Source of the DNA: Alcaligenaceae bacterium CGII-47
GTDB lineage: Bacteria; Pseudomonadota; Gammaproteobacteria; Burkholderiales; Burkholderiaceae_B
Length of the DNA stretch: 64,000 nt
Assembly (NCBI GenBank): GCA_019166125.1
Contig: JAHTBO010000001.1
Location: 225,066 to 289,065, forward strand
Reading direction: 5' to 3'
The notes below the pieces were generated by a model. That model had not been told where the DNA came from and ran no database searches. It was given only the letters and a program-made list of their open reading frames with translations. The first letter of the stretch is position 1; every line of letters starts with the position of its first letter. The position numbers were made by a program, and so were the translations under genes. Below are positions 43,946-52,376 of this stretch, piece after piece.

Positions 43946-45352
43946 ATGCAAACATCTAGTGACGTGATCACCTTTCCGGACATCGAGATCTCTGAGGCGC
44001 TGATTCGCCGCTTTGATCATTCGGGACCGCGCTATACCTCATACCCGACAGCTGATCGCTTTGAGTCTGGATATACTGCCCAATCATATATCAATCACCT
44101 TGTGCAACGTGCCGCATTGCAGGCTCCAGCACCACTATCTGTTTACGTACACCTGCCGTTTTGTGAGTCACTGTGCTATTTCTGCGCCTGCAACAAGATC
44201 ATTACCCAGGATCATAGTCGTTCGGCTGAGTATATCGAGATATTGTTCCAGGAAATGGATCTGGTAAGTGCACATTTGGGGGCTGCACGCCAGACGATTC
44301 AGTTACACCTGGGTGGCGGTACACCAACCTTTCTGACTGAGGTGGAACTGACACGCCTGATGCAGCAGCTACGTCGCCACTTTGAGTTCACGCCCGACGC
44401 TGAGCTCGGTGTCGAGATCGACCCGCGCACGGTCAATGCACAAACCTTGTCTATGCTGGCGGGGTTGGGCTTTAACCGTACGAGCTTTGGCGTGCAGGAT
44501 TTTGATCCGGCAGTGCAGGCTGCCGTGAATCGTATCCAGCCCTATGATATGGTGCGTACCGCCTTGCAGGCGAGCCGTGATGCCGGGTTTCAGTCGATCA
44601 ATGCGGACCTGATCTATGGTCTACCCAAGCAAAACCTGAATAGCTTTAGCCGCACGCTCGATCAGTTGATCGAGCTCTCGCCTGATCGGATTGCACTCTA
44701 CAATTATGCGCACCTGCCCACCCGATTCAAATCACAGCGGCTGATCCAGACCAGTGATCTGCCCAGCGCCGAGACTCGGCTGCAGATTTTTCTTATGTCG
44801 GTACGCCGTTTGCTGGAGGCGGGCTATGTGTATATTGGATTGGATCACTTTGCCAAACCCGATGATGAGCTGAACCTCGCGCGCCTGGATCAGAGCCTGC
44901 ATCGCAATTTTCAAGGCTATACGACACGAGTCGAGTGTGACCTGGTGGGCTTGGGCGTATCAGCCATTGGCAAGATCGGTGACGCTTATATTCAGAACCA
45001 ACATTCGCTTAACGCCTACACTGAGGCCGTGAGTAGCGGGACCTTGCCAGTGGATCGCGGCATCGATATGAGTACGGATGATGTGATGCGGCGCGAGGTT
45101 ATCATGACGATCATGTGCAGTATGCCCTTGGATTTTGATGATTTTGAGTTACGCCATGGCCAGTCATTCAGAGCGCTTTTCAGTGCCGAGCTTGAACGAT
45201 TGCAGCCCTATGTCGAGGCGGGTTTGCTTGATATTGACATGCGGGGCTTGCGCGTGACGCCTAAGGGCCGGGTGTTCGTGCGGGCGCTGGCGATGGTGTT
45301 TGATCGGTACTTGGCGCGGCCGACCGTATCGACCTATTCCAAATTGATTTAA
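43946..45352 (+). CDS. hemN: Oxygen-independent coproporphyrinogen III oxidase HemN
   Basis: Radical-SAM heme enzyme of 468 residues that converts coproporphyrinogen III to protoporphyrinogen IX without O2. The frame opens at TTG 43829, which is in the FNR box; ATG 43946 (MQTSSDVITFPDIEISEALI) is the real start. The 4Fe-4S/SAM motif is CESLCYFCACNK. LHLGGGTPTFL, GVEIDPRT and INADLIYGLPKQN are further HemN signatures. The FNR-type box upstream fits anaerobic induction. Confidence 0.95.
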   Translation: MQTSSDVITFPDIEISEALIRRFDHSGPRYTSYPTADRFESGYTAQSYINHLVQRAALQAPAPLSVYVHLPFCESLCYFCACNKIITQDHSRSAEYIEILFQEMDLVSAHLGAARQTIQLHLGGGTPTFLTEVELTRLMQQLRRHFEFTPDAELGVEIDPRTVNAQTLSMLAGLGFNRTSFGVQDFDPAVQAAVNRIQPYDMVRTALQASRDAGFQSINADLIYGLPKQNLNSFSRTLDQLIELSPDRIALYNYAHLPTRFKSQRLIQTSDLPSAETRLQIFLMSVRRLLEAGYVYIGLDHFAKPDDELNLARLDQSLHRNFQGYTTRVECDLVGLGVSAIGKIGDAYIQNQHSLNAYTEAVSSGTLPVDRGIDMSTDDVMRREVIMTIMCSMPLDFDDFELRHGQSFRALFSAELERLQPYVEAGLLDIDMRGLRVTPKGRVFVRALAMVFDRYLARPTVSTYSKLI

Positions 45353-45720
45353 GGTGCTTTGGGCGTGCGCGTGGGTAGGCGTAGCAGATAGATCGTTACC
45401 CCCACGCCTGGGATCAACAGCAGCCAACGCGCCCACACCACGGGCATAATCCAGGCAGAAAGTGCGAGGGATGGCCACATCAGGGCTAGGGCAAGCAGCT
45501 TGGTGCGTAGTGGAATACCCATACCAGCTTCGAAATCCCGGATATACGGGCCTAGAATACGATGTGAGAGCAGCCAGTGATGCATCCGCGGGGAGCCGCG
45601 CAGGTAACAGGCCGAAGCCAACAGCAGAAAGGGCGTTGTGGGTAGCAGGGGTAGAAAAACCCCTAGCACAGCGAGAATAAGGGCCAATGTGCCCAGAACG
45701 TTATATAGGATACGGGTCAT
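45349..45720 (-). CDS. DUF454 (YbaN-like) inner-membrane protein
   Basis: Protein of 123 residues with the family opening MTRILYNVLGTLALILAV and GVFLPLLPTTPFLLLASACY, then SPRMHHWLLSHRILGPYIRD. Three to four helices. The function is unknown; members often sit near heme or respiration genes. Its stop overlaps the hemN stop by 4 bases (convergent), and its start codon overlaps the start codon of the regulator on the other strand. Confidence 0.85.
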   Translation of the reverse strand: MTRILYNVLGTLALILAVLGVFLPLLPTTPFLLLASACYLRGSPRMHHWLLSHRILGPYIRDFEAGMGIPLRTKLLALALMWPSLALSAWIMPVVWARWLLLIPGVGVTIYLLRLPTRTPKAP

Positions 45721-46459
45721 GTCAGAGCACAGCCAGGGGAGGAGTCCGAGTGCGGGAGTGCGTATAGATTCTATCAGCGCCAGGCGCCGACCAGTGAGAG
45801 TTCAGGATCATCTTGCGCAGGTGCCCCTGTTCAACGAACTGCCTAGTGTCGATCTGGATCCGATTGCGCGCGGCACGACCGAGATAAACATTACGCGTGG
45901 CGATGTGGTTTTTCGGCGCGGCGATCCATGCACCGGCTTCCATGTCGTGGTGTATGGGCAGATAAAACTTATGTTTGTCTCCTCGACAGGGGATGAAAAA
46001 GTCGTGCGCCTGATTGGCCCGGGTGATAGCTTTGGCGAGGCGCTGATGTTCATGGGTAAGGACTATATCGTGACCGCTCAGGCCTTGTCCGACACACTGC
46101 TCCTGCACGTCAGCCGTGAGGCGCTGCTCTCTGAATTGGAACGTCGCCCATCCGTTGCGCGCAAAATGCTTGCTGGCCTGAGCCAACGCTTGCACACGCT
46201 CATGGGAGACGTCGAGGCGTATTCGCTACGGTCGGGTGCGCAGCGGGTCATCGGCTATCTGCTCAAAGACCCCGATATGCGCGAAGGTCATCCCTTTCGA
46301 CTAGAGGCAAGCAAATCAGTCATCGCCTCGCGCCTGAATCTGACACCAGAGCATTTCTCGCGGATATTGCGTGATCTCACGGATAGGCACTTTATCCGCG
46401 TGCGGGGGCGCGAGATCACGGTGTTGAATATGGGTGCGCTGGTGAATTATCGAGGTTAG
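45719..46459 (+). CDS. Crp/Fnr-family regulator of the cysteine-poor, Dnr-like type
   Basis: Regulator of about 246 residues. ATG 45719 has AGGA 8 bases upstream; a GTG at 45758 is the alternative. The sensor domain has the cyclic-nucleotide-binding fold (GDVVFRRGDPCTGFHVVVYG, IGPGDSFGEALMFMG). The C-terminal helix-turn-helix (KSVIASRLNLTPEHFSRILR) has the ExxSR residues that read TTGA half-sites. Only one Cys is present, so it cannot hold the FNR [4Fe-4S] cluster; the type fits Dnr/NnrR heme-based NO sensors. It faces nnrS, which strengthens that reading. Confidence 0.85.
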   Translation: MSEHSQGRSPSAGVRIDSISARRRPVRVQDHLAQVPLFNELPSVDLDPIARGTTEINITRGDVVFRRGDPCTGFHVVVYGQIKLMFVSSTGDEKVVRLIGPGDSFGEALMFMGKDYIVTAQALSDTLLLHVSREALLSELERRPSVARKMLAGLSQRLHTLMGDVEAYSLRSGAQRVIGYLLKDPDMREGHPFRLEASKSVIASRLNLTPEHFSRILRDLTDRHFIRVRGREITVLNMGALVNYRG

Positions 46460-47804
46460 CAGCCAGCGGCATGGCCGCCATTGCCTTTAATGTGCGCTGA
46501 TAGATCATCAGTGCTGACATCATATTCGCCGCTAGCCAGATCCCCGATATCAGCAGCAGACCGCCTGCTGGATACGCCAGCCAGTGCGGCGCGATGCAGG
46601 CACCCATCCACGTCACGACGGCCAAGGCGTGGACGATGAATTGGCCATTGGCGCGAGACTCGGGTAGATAGGCCGCGATCTTGGGCATGACGCGCAGGTA
46701 GGCTCGGGCCTGAGCAGGATCGTGGTCTGGGATGATCATGGCGTCCTGGGCGTGCTTCCAGAGCAGGAATGGGACGATTTTGTAGAGCATGCCATTGACA
46801 GCCGACCATAGGGTGCCGACGATAATAAGGCTGCCCAGCAGCAGTGTTGCGGCTGTATCGTGCCGGCTGGTGAGCCAGAGCCAGACGGGTGCACAGGCAA
46901 TCAGGCAGAGCATGGCGAGGCGCCAGAATAGTGTCGTGGGCTCTGCTTTGGGACGTTTACGGGTCCAGAGTAGATGAAAGGTCGTCATGGCATACAGACC
47001 GTAAGCGGCAACCAATAGAAGTTCGGTTGCCTCGCGCAAAATACTAGGCAGCGCATCCGAGAGCGATAATGCCGACCAGGCGAGCACAATACCCAAAATC
47101 ACGATGGCTAGCCAGCGGGTGAGTAATTTAGGGTAAATCTCGGTCACCTGAAAAATCGGAATCAGCTGAAAGGAAATACCAATAAGCAAAATTCCGGCCC
47201 AGCCAGCCAGCCCCCAGACAGCATGCAGATCAGTTAAGGCAGGCAGAGCATTACCCTGGGCCATCGCACCCGCCAGGGTTACGCCCAGGATCACAGTGAT
47301 GACGAGTCCGATCAAGGCAAGGCGCACCGTGACTAATATCTCGCGAGCACCTTTGTAGACCTGGCGGCGGTGTTGCCACAAGCCGATGGATGTGATGCTG
47401 ATAAATCCGAGGAGCGCGAAGGCGAGCAGAACGGCTGCGCTTGCAAACCATATCGGGCGCATGTCCAAAAAGCCCATCACAAGTGCCAGCGTACCGAATG
47501 TTAGCAGCGCATGTATGCCGCATGACGTATGGCGCGCATAGGGAAAATGGATATTACAGGCGACTGGCAGTATTTGCATCATGGCGCCCAACATGGCGCT
47601 ACCGAGGATGCCCAAGGTAAACAGATGGGTGAGTGCAAGGGTGGCGAGTGACCAACGTGAAGAAAAGACGGCTGGTCCGGCCCAGAGCACCAAGGTGCCC
47701 GCGAGCAGGATAAAAACCGGAATATTCAGGAAAAAGCGTAGCGGGACAGACAGATCGGGCGAATTATCAAAGCCCAGGGCGCGTTGCATAATCAGGGCCG
47801 CCAA
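46416..47804 (-). CDS. nnrS: NnrS-family heme-copper membrane protein
   Basis: Membrane protein of 462 residues with 12 predicted helices. NnrS protects cells from nitrosative stress, probably by limiting iron-dinitrosyl formation. Family-like features: PLRFFLNIPVFILLAGTLVL near the start, THLFTLGILGSAMLGAMMQI, TDLHAVWGLAGWAGILLIG and YKIVPFLLWKHAQDAM, with conserved His in helices. It overlaps the Dnr-like gene at its 3' end by 44 bases (convergent) and the upstream DUF2249 gene by 13 bases. Confidence 0.88.
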   Translation of the reverse strand: MAALIMQRALGFDNSPDLSVPLRFFLNIPVFILLAGTLVLWAGPAVFSSRWSLATLALTHLFTLGILGSAMLGAMMQILPVACNIHFPYARHTSCGIHALLTFGTLALVMGFLDMRPIWFASAAVLLAFALLGFISITSIGLWQHRRQVYKGAREILVTVRLALIGLVITVILGVTLAGAMAQGNALPALTDLHAVWGLAGWAGILLIGISFQLIPIFQVTEIYPKLLTRWLAIVILGIVLAWSALSLSDALPSILREATELLLVAAYGLYAMTTFHLLWTRKRPKAEPTTLFWRLAMLCLIACAPVWLWLTSRHDTAATLLLGSLIIVGTLWSAVNGMLYKIVPFLLWKHAQDAMIIPDHDPAQARAYLRVMPKIAAYLPESRANGQFIVHALAVVTWMGACIAPHWLAYPAGGLLLISGIWLAANMMSALMIYQRTLKAMAAMPLAANLDNSPAHPYSTP

Positions 47805-48016
47805 ATGGTGACGAGATAGTGTTGGGATGCCGTGAATTCGCTCTCGTGGAGATAGCCCTCGCGCTCGATCATTTGATAGAGCGGGTAGGGTTCTCGGTCG
47901 ATCAGCATGCGCAGACGCTGCCCGGCCTCGAGTGTGTAGATCGCCTCAAGGGCGTGCTCTAGCGGTTCGGGTGGCGACATGCCGCGCACATCCAGGTTGA
48001 CGTCCGGGTGGCTCAT
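47792..48016 (-). CDS. DUF2249 (TusA-like fold) protein
   Basis: Small cytosolic protein of 74 residues. LDVRGMSPPEPLEHALEAIY near the N-terminus is the family's TusA/SirA-like start, and RLRMLIDREPYPLYQMIERE follows. There is no TusA catalytic Cys (CPxP reads SPPEP). DUF2249 proteins accompany denitrification and NO genes. Its end overlaps the nnrS start. Confidence 0.85.
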   Translation of the reverse strand: MSHPDVNLDVRGMSPPEPLEHALEAIYTLEAGQRLRMLIDREPYPLYQMIEREGYLHESEFTASQHYLVTIWRP

Positions 48017-48123
48017 GATGGTTGGAATCCTCGTGTGGATAGGCTCAAAATATGCACAATACCTTACATGATTATGATGAACCCTGCTCCTAAGGCCTTA
48101 TCCTCTGATCGGTTGAGACCGGC

Positions 48124-48150
48124 AAAAAAAGTCGCCCCCTAAGGGGCGGC
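48124..48150 (-). terminator. Rho-independent terminator downstream of the second DUF2249 gene
   Basis: Read on the minus strand, GCCGCCCC and GGGGCGAC form an 8-bp stem with one mismatch around a TTAG loop, followed by seven T. It separates the 48191-48451 gene from the DUF2249-nnrS pair. Confidence 0.85.
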
Positions 48151-48190
48151 GATGGTGAACTGGGCCAGGCCGCAGCCCAGCTCGGGCAAA

Positions 48191-48451
48191 TTAGGGAACG
48201 ATGTGAAAATCGATCACGATTTCGCCTGGGTTGCGAGCCAGGTATTCAATCTGGATCTGCTCGCCAAAGTGACCATGGAGTTGCTGGAGTAAGGGCAGGG
48301 GGTCGTGATCGTTGCAAAAGCGCATGGTCTCGCCAGGCTGCAGCGCGGATAGCGCCCCGAAAATCGCCGCGTGGCGGAAGCGCTTGGCAACGCCGCGCGC
48401 ATCAAAGGGGTAGACGTTTTCGGCAAACATCGGAATGGAATCATTGGCCAC
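48191..48451 (-). CDS. Second DUF2249-family protein
   Basis: Protein of 86 residues starting GTG 48451, with AAGGAACC at the right distance; the frame continues upstream to 48532 without a ribosome site. ENVYPFDARGVAKRFRHAAI, GALSALQPGETMRFCND and PGEIVIDFHIVP are visible. It differs in the N-terminal motif from the 74-residue paralogue but keeps the fold pattern. It has its own terminator, so it is a separate unit next to the NO-linked genes. Confidence 0.75.
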   Translation of the reverse strand: MANDSIPMFAENVYPFDARGVAKRFRHAAIFGALSALQPGETMRFCNDHDPLPLLQQLHGHFGEQIQIEYLARNPGEIVIDFHIVP

Positions 48452-48556
48452 GATAGGGTTCCTTGGAGACTGTTCATCAGAGCTTGCAATTATAGGAACG
48501 ACACCCCGAAATCCCATGCAGAACCCTATCATGATTAAGGTTGTCGCTGCGCCGCC

Positions 48557-49690
48557 TTAGCCCTCCATCCAGGATTGCGTGTAATTCTCATGCTTGACAC
48601 CGGCGGGTAGCGTATCGACTTCAAGCGGGTAGCGTGAATCAATCATGACAGCCACCTCATCGGTGTAGCGCCGCTCTCCCTTGTTGTTTGCTGCGGCTGC
48701 CGCAAAGGCCTTGGGGTGCGGGCCGTGGTGAAATCCTGAGGGATGCAGGGTGAACATGCCCGGCTCGATATTGTCACGACTAAAGAAATTGCCTGCGTGG
48801 TAGAAAATCGACTCGTCGAACTCATCGTTGTTATGGAAAAACGGCACCTTCAGCGCACCGGGATCGCTCTCGATCGGGCGGGGGGCAAAGGTGCAGACAA
48901 TGATGGTGTTGGACAGGAAGGTCGCGTGTGCAGTGGGTGGTAAATGGTAGCGATCAGAGAGTAGCTCGCGGATATCGCGCCAGTTCAGTTTGACCGGTAC
49001 GCAGTCACCGTGCCAACCCACCGCATCCAGGAAGTTATAGGGGAATGTGACAGTCGTGACCTGGTTGCGGCGTTTTGCGCGTATGCGGGTCTCATGTTCG
49101 CCTTGTTGTGCCTTAAAAGCGTCGTTGATCTTGGGCGTGTCCAGCACGGCCATATCAAAGAGCGCATGACGTCCGACGATGCCGCGATCGGGCAGCTGGA
49201 AGGAGTCTTCGGTGGCCTCGATCGTCAGTACTTCGGCGGGGTTGGCCGGCTCTAGGCGCCAGCTCGTGCCGCGCGGGATCATGATGTAGTCGCCTTCACG
49301 ATAGCTCATATGACCGTAATCGCAGAAAAACTCACCCTCACCACGGTGGAAAAAGAGAATCATGTCGCCGTCGCCATTGCGGGCGAGATCCGGCATGGCC
49401 TCTTTGAGCTTCCAGAAATGCACCTGCGTATTGGCATTGTGCATAAAGCGCTGTGCCTTCCAGGGGCAAGGTGCGCTGTCGCTCAGCTTGTTCAGGTTCA
49501 GTAGTGTGAGCTCAAGGGGACCTTCCCATTTGGTCCAGCCGGTGGGCTTATGGCTGTGCAGGATATGGCTGGCTGGTCCGAAAAATCCGCCGCGACCATG
49601 TTCACGTTCGTATAGACCGTCGGGAATGTCACAGTGTGCCTGGCGTGTATGGATGCCTTCGGCCTTGGGAAAGCTAATTGGTATTTTCAT
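48557..49690 (-). CDS. Homogentisate 1,2-dioxygenase-family enzyme
   Basis: Cupin-fold ring-cleavage dioxygenase homologue of 377 residues, starting ATG 49690. The C-terminal Fe site region FFHNNDEFDESIFYH and then TLHPSGFHHGPHPKA resembles the His/Glu/His ligand set of homogentisate dioxygenase. FHRGEGEFFCDYGHMSYREG is in the first cupin. It is shorter than classical HmgA (~430). No fumarylacetoacetase or isomerase gene is near, so the substrate may be another aromatic. It is divergent from an IclR gene with paired palindromes between. Confidence 0.75.
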   Translation of the reverse strand: MKIPISFPKAEGIHTRQAHCDIPDGLYEREHGRGGFFGPASHILHSHKPTGWTKWEGPLELTLLNLNKLSDSAPCPWKAQRFMHNANTQVHFWKLKEAMPDLARNGDGDMILFFHRGEGEFFCDYGHMSYREGDYIMIPRGTSWRLEPANPAEVLTIEATEDSFQLPDRGIVGRHALFDMAVLDTPKINDAFKAQQGEHETRIRAKRRNQVTTVTFPYNFLDAVGWHGDCVPVKLNWRDIRELLSDRYHLPPTAHATFLSNTIIVCTFAPRPIESDPGALKVPFFHNNDEFDESIFYHAGNFFSRDNIEPGMFTLHPSGFHHGPHPKAFAAAAANNKGERRYTDEVAVMIDSRYPLEVDTLPAGVKHENYTQSWMEG

Positions 49691-49730
49691 GATTGCGTCT
49701 CCGGTTGTTAACAATTAAACTGCAGTAGAT

Positions 49731-49767
49731 GTTACGTCAAGAGTAACCCAGTTACTAAGATCGTAAC
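49731..49767. promoter_or_regulatory. Two tandem palindromes, GTTAC-N7-GTAAC
   Basis: Two identical 17-bp inverted repeats at 49731-49747 and 49751-49767 share arms GTTAC/GTAAC and a 7-base spacer of different sequence. Their centres are 20 bp apart, about two helical turns, on the same DNA face. They lie between the dioxygenase and the IclR gene and are probable operators for that regulator. Confidence 0.75.
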
Positions 49768-49898
49768 GATACCGTCGAATGAATTGCGCGTCAAGCCTAT
49801 ACGCCACCGATTACAATGCGAGCAACGCGTGGCGCATCGGACTCTGAGAGCCCGGTCTAGAGATTCTTGGGCTTTATTACATAAGGGATGAAAGGGAT

Positions 49899-50642
49899 AT
49901 GGCACAGGACGATACCGGGGAACGCAGTAACGGCGTGCAGTCGGTTGAGGTTGGGTTAGCGCTTTTTCGGGTTTTGCTCGCGCAAGAGCACGCGGTGAGT
50001 TTGTCTGAGCTGGCGCGCATGGCGGGTATGCACAGGGCTAAGGCGCATCGCTATCTGGCAAGCTTCTCGCGGGCTGGGTGGGTGAGCCAGCATGCAGAGT
50101 CCGGGCATTACGATTTGGGGCCCGCCGTGCGCGATATGGCACTGGCCTGGTTGGGGCGTCAGGATCCTTTGCAATCGGCATGCATTGAGGCCCAGAACCT
50201 GTCTCAGGCTTTGGGCGAGACCTGCTTTATTGCGATCTGGGGCAGTGGCGGGGCAACCGCTATACGCGTTTTTCAGCCGCCACGCAGTGTGGCTATCGGC
50301 GTGACCGAAGGGGCAGTGTTTGATCCACTATCTTCCGCGACGGGGCGGGTCTTTGCCGCGTGGCGTGATGCGCACGCCCAGGATCCTAGGCTTGCACACT
50401 CACAGGAAGCTGTGCTCGAGCAGATACGTCGCCTGGGGGTCGCTTGTGCATATGGTGACCATGTACAGGGCATCAACGCCGTATCGGCGCCAGTACTTGA
50501 CGCCCAGGGACACCTTTCGTTGGCGATCACTGTGGTGGGGCCTGCTTCATCCCTGGATGCCGCCTTCGAGAGCCCAGCAGCGCAGGCTTTACTGGTCGTT
50601 AGCCGTCGTCTATCGGCCGGTTTGGGATACCGGGGGCGCTAG
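49899..50642 (+). CDS. IclR-family transcriptional regulator, divergent from the dioxygenase
   Basis: Regulator of 247 residues: helix-turn-helix LSELARMAGMHRAKAHRYLA near residue 36, then the IclR effector domain (DPLSSATGRVFAAWRDAHAQ near 141, GVACAYGDHVQGINAVSAPV near 184). It probably controls the divergent dioxygenase gene in response to an aromatic compound. Its 3' end overlaps the convergent P450 gene by 33 bases. Confidence 0.88.
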   Translation: MAQDDTGERSNGVQSVEVGLALFRVLLAQEHAVSLSELARMAGMHRAKAHRYLASFSRAGWVSQHAESGHYDLGPAVRDMALAWLGRQDPLQSACIEAQNLSQALGETCFIAIWGSGGATAIRVFQPPRSVAIGVTEGAVFDPLSSATGRVFAAWRDAHAQDPRLAHSQEAVLEQIRRLGVACAYGDHVQGINAVSAPVLDAQGHLSLAITVVGPASSLDAAFESPAAQALLVVSRRLSAGLGYRGR

Positions 50643-51995
50643 ATCTTCATCTGCCTGGTTTGCCGATGGGGAACTTGCTGGGCGTGATGCCTGACGGGCG
50701 TCCCACGCCTTGATGTCCTGCTCCCATTGGCGTTTTTCTACAATATAGGTGTCGAATACGCAGGGCTCGCAGCCGTTGCCACAGCAGTCGTTTAAGCCGG
50801 GTTCCTCGGGTTCGGTCGGGCGCAGATCGTCAGGCACCTTATGATTGCGAGTGATATGTATCGGTGCCTGACTATAACCCCCAGCGGGGTAAGCATTATG
50901 GGTAGGAGCCCGCGTGGAACTCGGTGTAATCTGCTGTGTCTGCGCCAGTAGAACGCTGATAATGCTCTCAAGCGCCATGCGTGCCAAGGGCGCACCCGGA
51001 CAGGCATGTATGCCTGCACCGTACAACAGATTCAGCTTAGGGTTGCGGCCCAGGCGGAACTCGTCGGGATTCTCGAATACCGACGGATCCCGATTGGCGC
51101 TGACCCAAAGTACGCTCACGCGCTCGCCGGCCTCTAGGTTTGTATCGCCCAGGCACACCGCTTGTGTGGTACGCCGCCGATTGGCAAGAAGCGGTGCGTG
51201 GATTCGTAGGATCTCATTGTTGGCCGCATCGATTAATGAGGGGGTGTCGCGTAGTTTCTGTTGTAAAGAGGCGTGCGTAGCCAGGTAATTGGCGATGATG
51301 CCAACGCTGGCTGCCATCGTGCCCAGTTCGCCGACCGTCCAGTTGCGCAGGATACTGACGATCTCTGTCTCGTTAAGCGCTCGAGCGCCGACCTGTTCGT
51401 TCATCAGCCTGGTGGTGGCATCGTCAGGAACCTGATCGCCAGCCTTGCGACGGGCGGCCAGCAAGTTGCGTATGGTGCTGTCGAATTCCGTGGCGACTAA
51501 GGCAAGTGCCGCATGTTCGCCTGACTGAGTGGCTGCGTTTTTTTTATGGATCCATTGATATAAAGGCTCGTGGACACTGTCTGGCCATCCCAGGAAGCCG
51601 CATAAGGTCTGTAGGGCAAACGGATAGGCGAGCGTCGCCATGATGTCGATTTCCGCATCTACGGGTAAACGCGCGACCAAATCCCGGCTGAGTGCCTGTA
51701 GGCGCGGGGCGAACTGCGTCATCCGTTCTGCATTGAAATACGGTTCAATTATCTTGCGGTAGGCGCTATGCTCGGGAGGGTCCATGCTGTTGGGAACCGA
51801 GACGCGGCGTGACGCCTGGCTGCTGAATGTATCGGGATCCATGAGAATGCGCAGGGTATCCGCATGGCCAAAAACCGAGAGGTGTAGCGCTGCGCTCTGG
51901 GCAACAGGGCAACGTTGGCGTAAGGCATCATAGGCACCAATCGGATCATCCAGAAATTCGGGTGATCGAGGATCCCAGTGTGCTCGGGCAGTCAT
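50610..51995 (-). CDS. Cytochrome P450 fused to an Oxidored-like Cys-rich C-terminal domain
   Basis: Protein of 461 residues. Residues 1-385 are a bacterial P450: ExxR at 261-264 (EILRIH) and the heme loop YGAGIHACPGAPLARM with ligand Cys332. The I-helix reads WTVGELGTMAAS, so the usual acid-Thr pair (AGxET) is altered. Residues ~395-435 are an added domain, CCGNGCEPCVFDTYIVE (Cys 404/405/409/412), which matches from memory the Oxidored-like N-terminal family (PF09791). The tail is Pro/Ser-rich. The substrate is unknown. A redox partner is not encoded nearby. Confidence 0.85.
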   Translation of the reverse strand: MTARAHWDPRSPEFLDDPIGAYDALRQRCPVAQSAALHLSVFGHADTLRILMDPDTFSSQASRRVSVPNSMDPPEHSAYRKIIEPYFNAERMTQFAPRLQALSRDLVARLPVDAEIDIMATLAYPFALQTLCGFLGWPDSVHEPLYQWIHKKNAATQSGEHAALALVATEFDSTIRNLLAARRKAGDQVPDDATTRLMNEQVGARALNETEIVSILRNWTVGELGTMAASVGIIANYLATHASLQQKLRDTPSLIDAANNEILRIHAPLLANRRRTTQAVCLGDTNLEAGERVSVLWVSANRDPSVFENPDEFRLGRNPKLNLLYGAGIHACPGAPLARMALESIISVLLAQTQQITPSSTRAPTHNAYPAGGYSQAPIHITRNHKVPDDLRPTEPEEPGLNDCCGNGCEPCVFDTYIVEKRQWEQDIKAWDARQASRPASSPSANQADEDLAPPVSQTGR

Positions 51996-52019
51996 GCACG
52001 TCCTTGGTGTAAAAGCAGG

Positions 52020-52373
52020 CTAGTCGTGGAATAATAAGGCGCGAAGCTTAGCGCGTACCTGCGCCAGTTCGTCAGGCGTGGCGCGGCCTTCCAGCGTTAT
52101 CCGAGAATCAACCCAGTTCAGGCTCTTGACCTGGTCTGAGAGGGCGGCATGACCAGGATGGGCCTCGAGCGTGATCTCAAAAGGGTAGCCTTTGATGTGC
52201 TCGGTTAAGGCGCAGCACAGCATCAGACCGGTCTTCTTGTTGTAGGAAGCAGGGCTCAGGATCATCGCAGCCCGATAAGGATTTTCCCGGGTGCTAGCCG
52301 ATAGCGCGAGATGTACATGGACAATATCACCACTATCGGGAACGTAGGCACGGATATTTGATCGCGTGATCAT
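52020..52373 (-). CDS. mazF: MazF/PemK-type toxin
   Basis: Endoribonuclease toxin of 117 residues. AYVPDSGDIVHVHLALSAST, NPYRAAMILSPASYNKKTGL and VKSLNWVDSRITLEG are the expected MazF/ChpB blocks. It follows the antitoxin by 3 bases, the standard order. The usual DxxxxGxE/QxRP opening is partly changed (GSD-type residues; ENPYRAAMILS in place of KTRPAvVls). Confidence 0.88.
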   Translation of the reverse strand: MITRSNIRAYVPDSGDIVHVHLALSASTRENPYRAAMILSPASYNKKTGLMLCCALTEHIKGYPFEITLEAHPGHAALSDQVKSLNWVDSRITLEGRATPDELAQVRAKLRALLFHD

Positions 52374-52376
52374 GGT

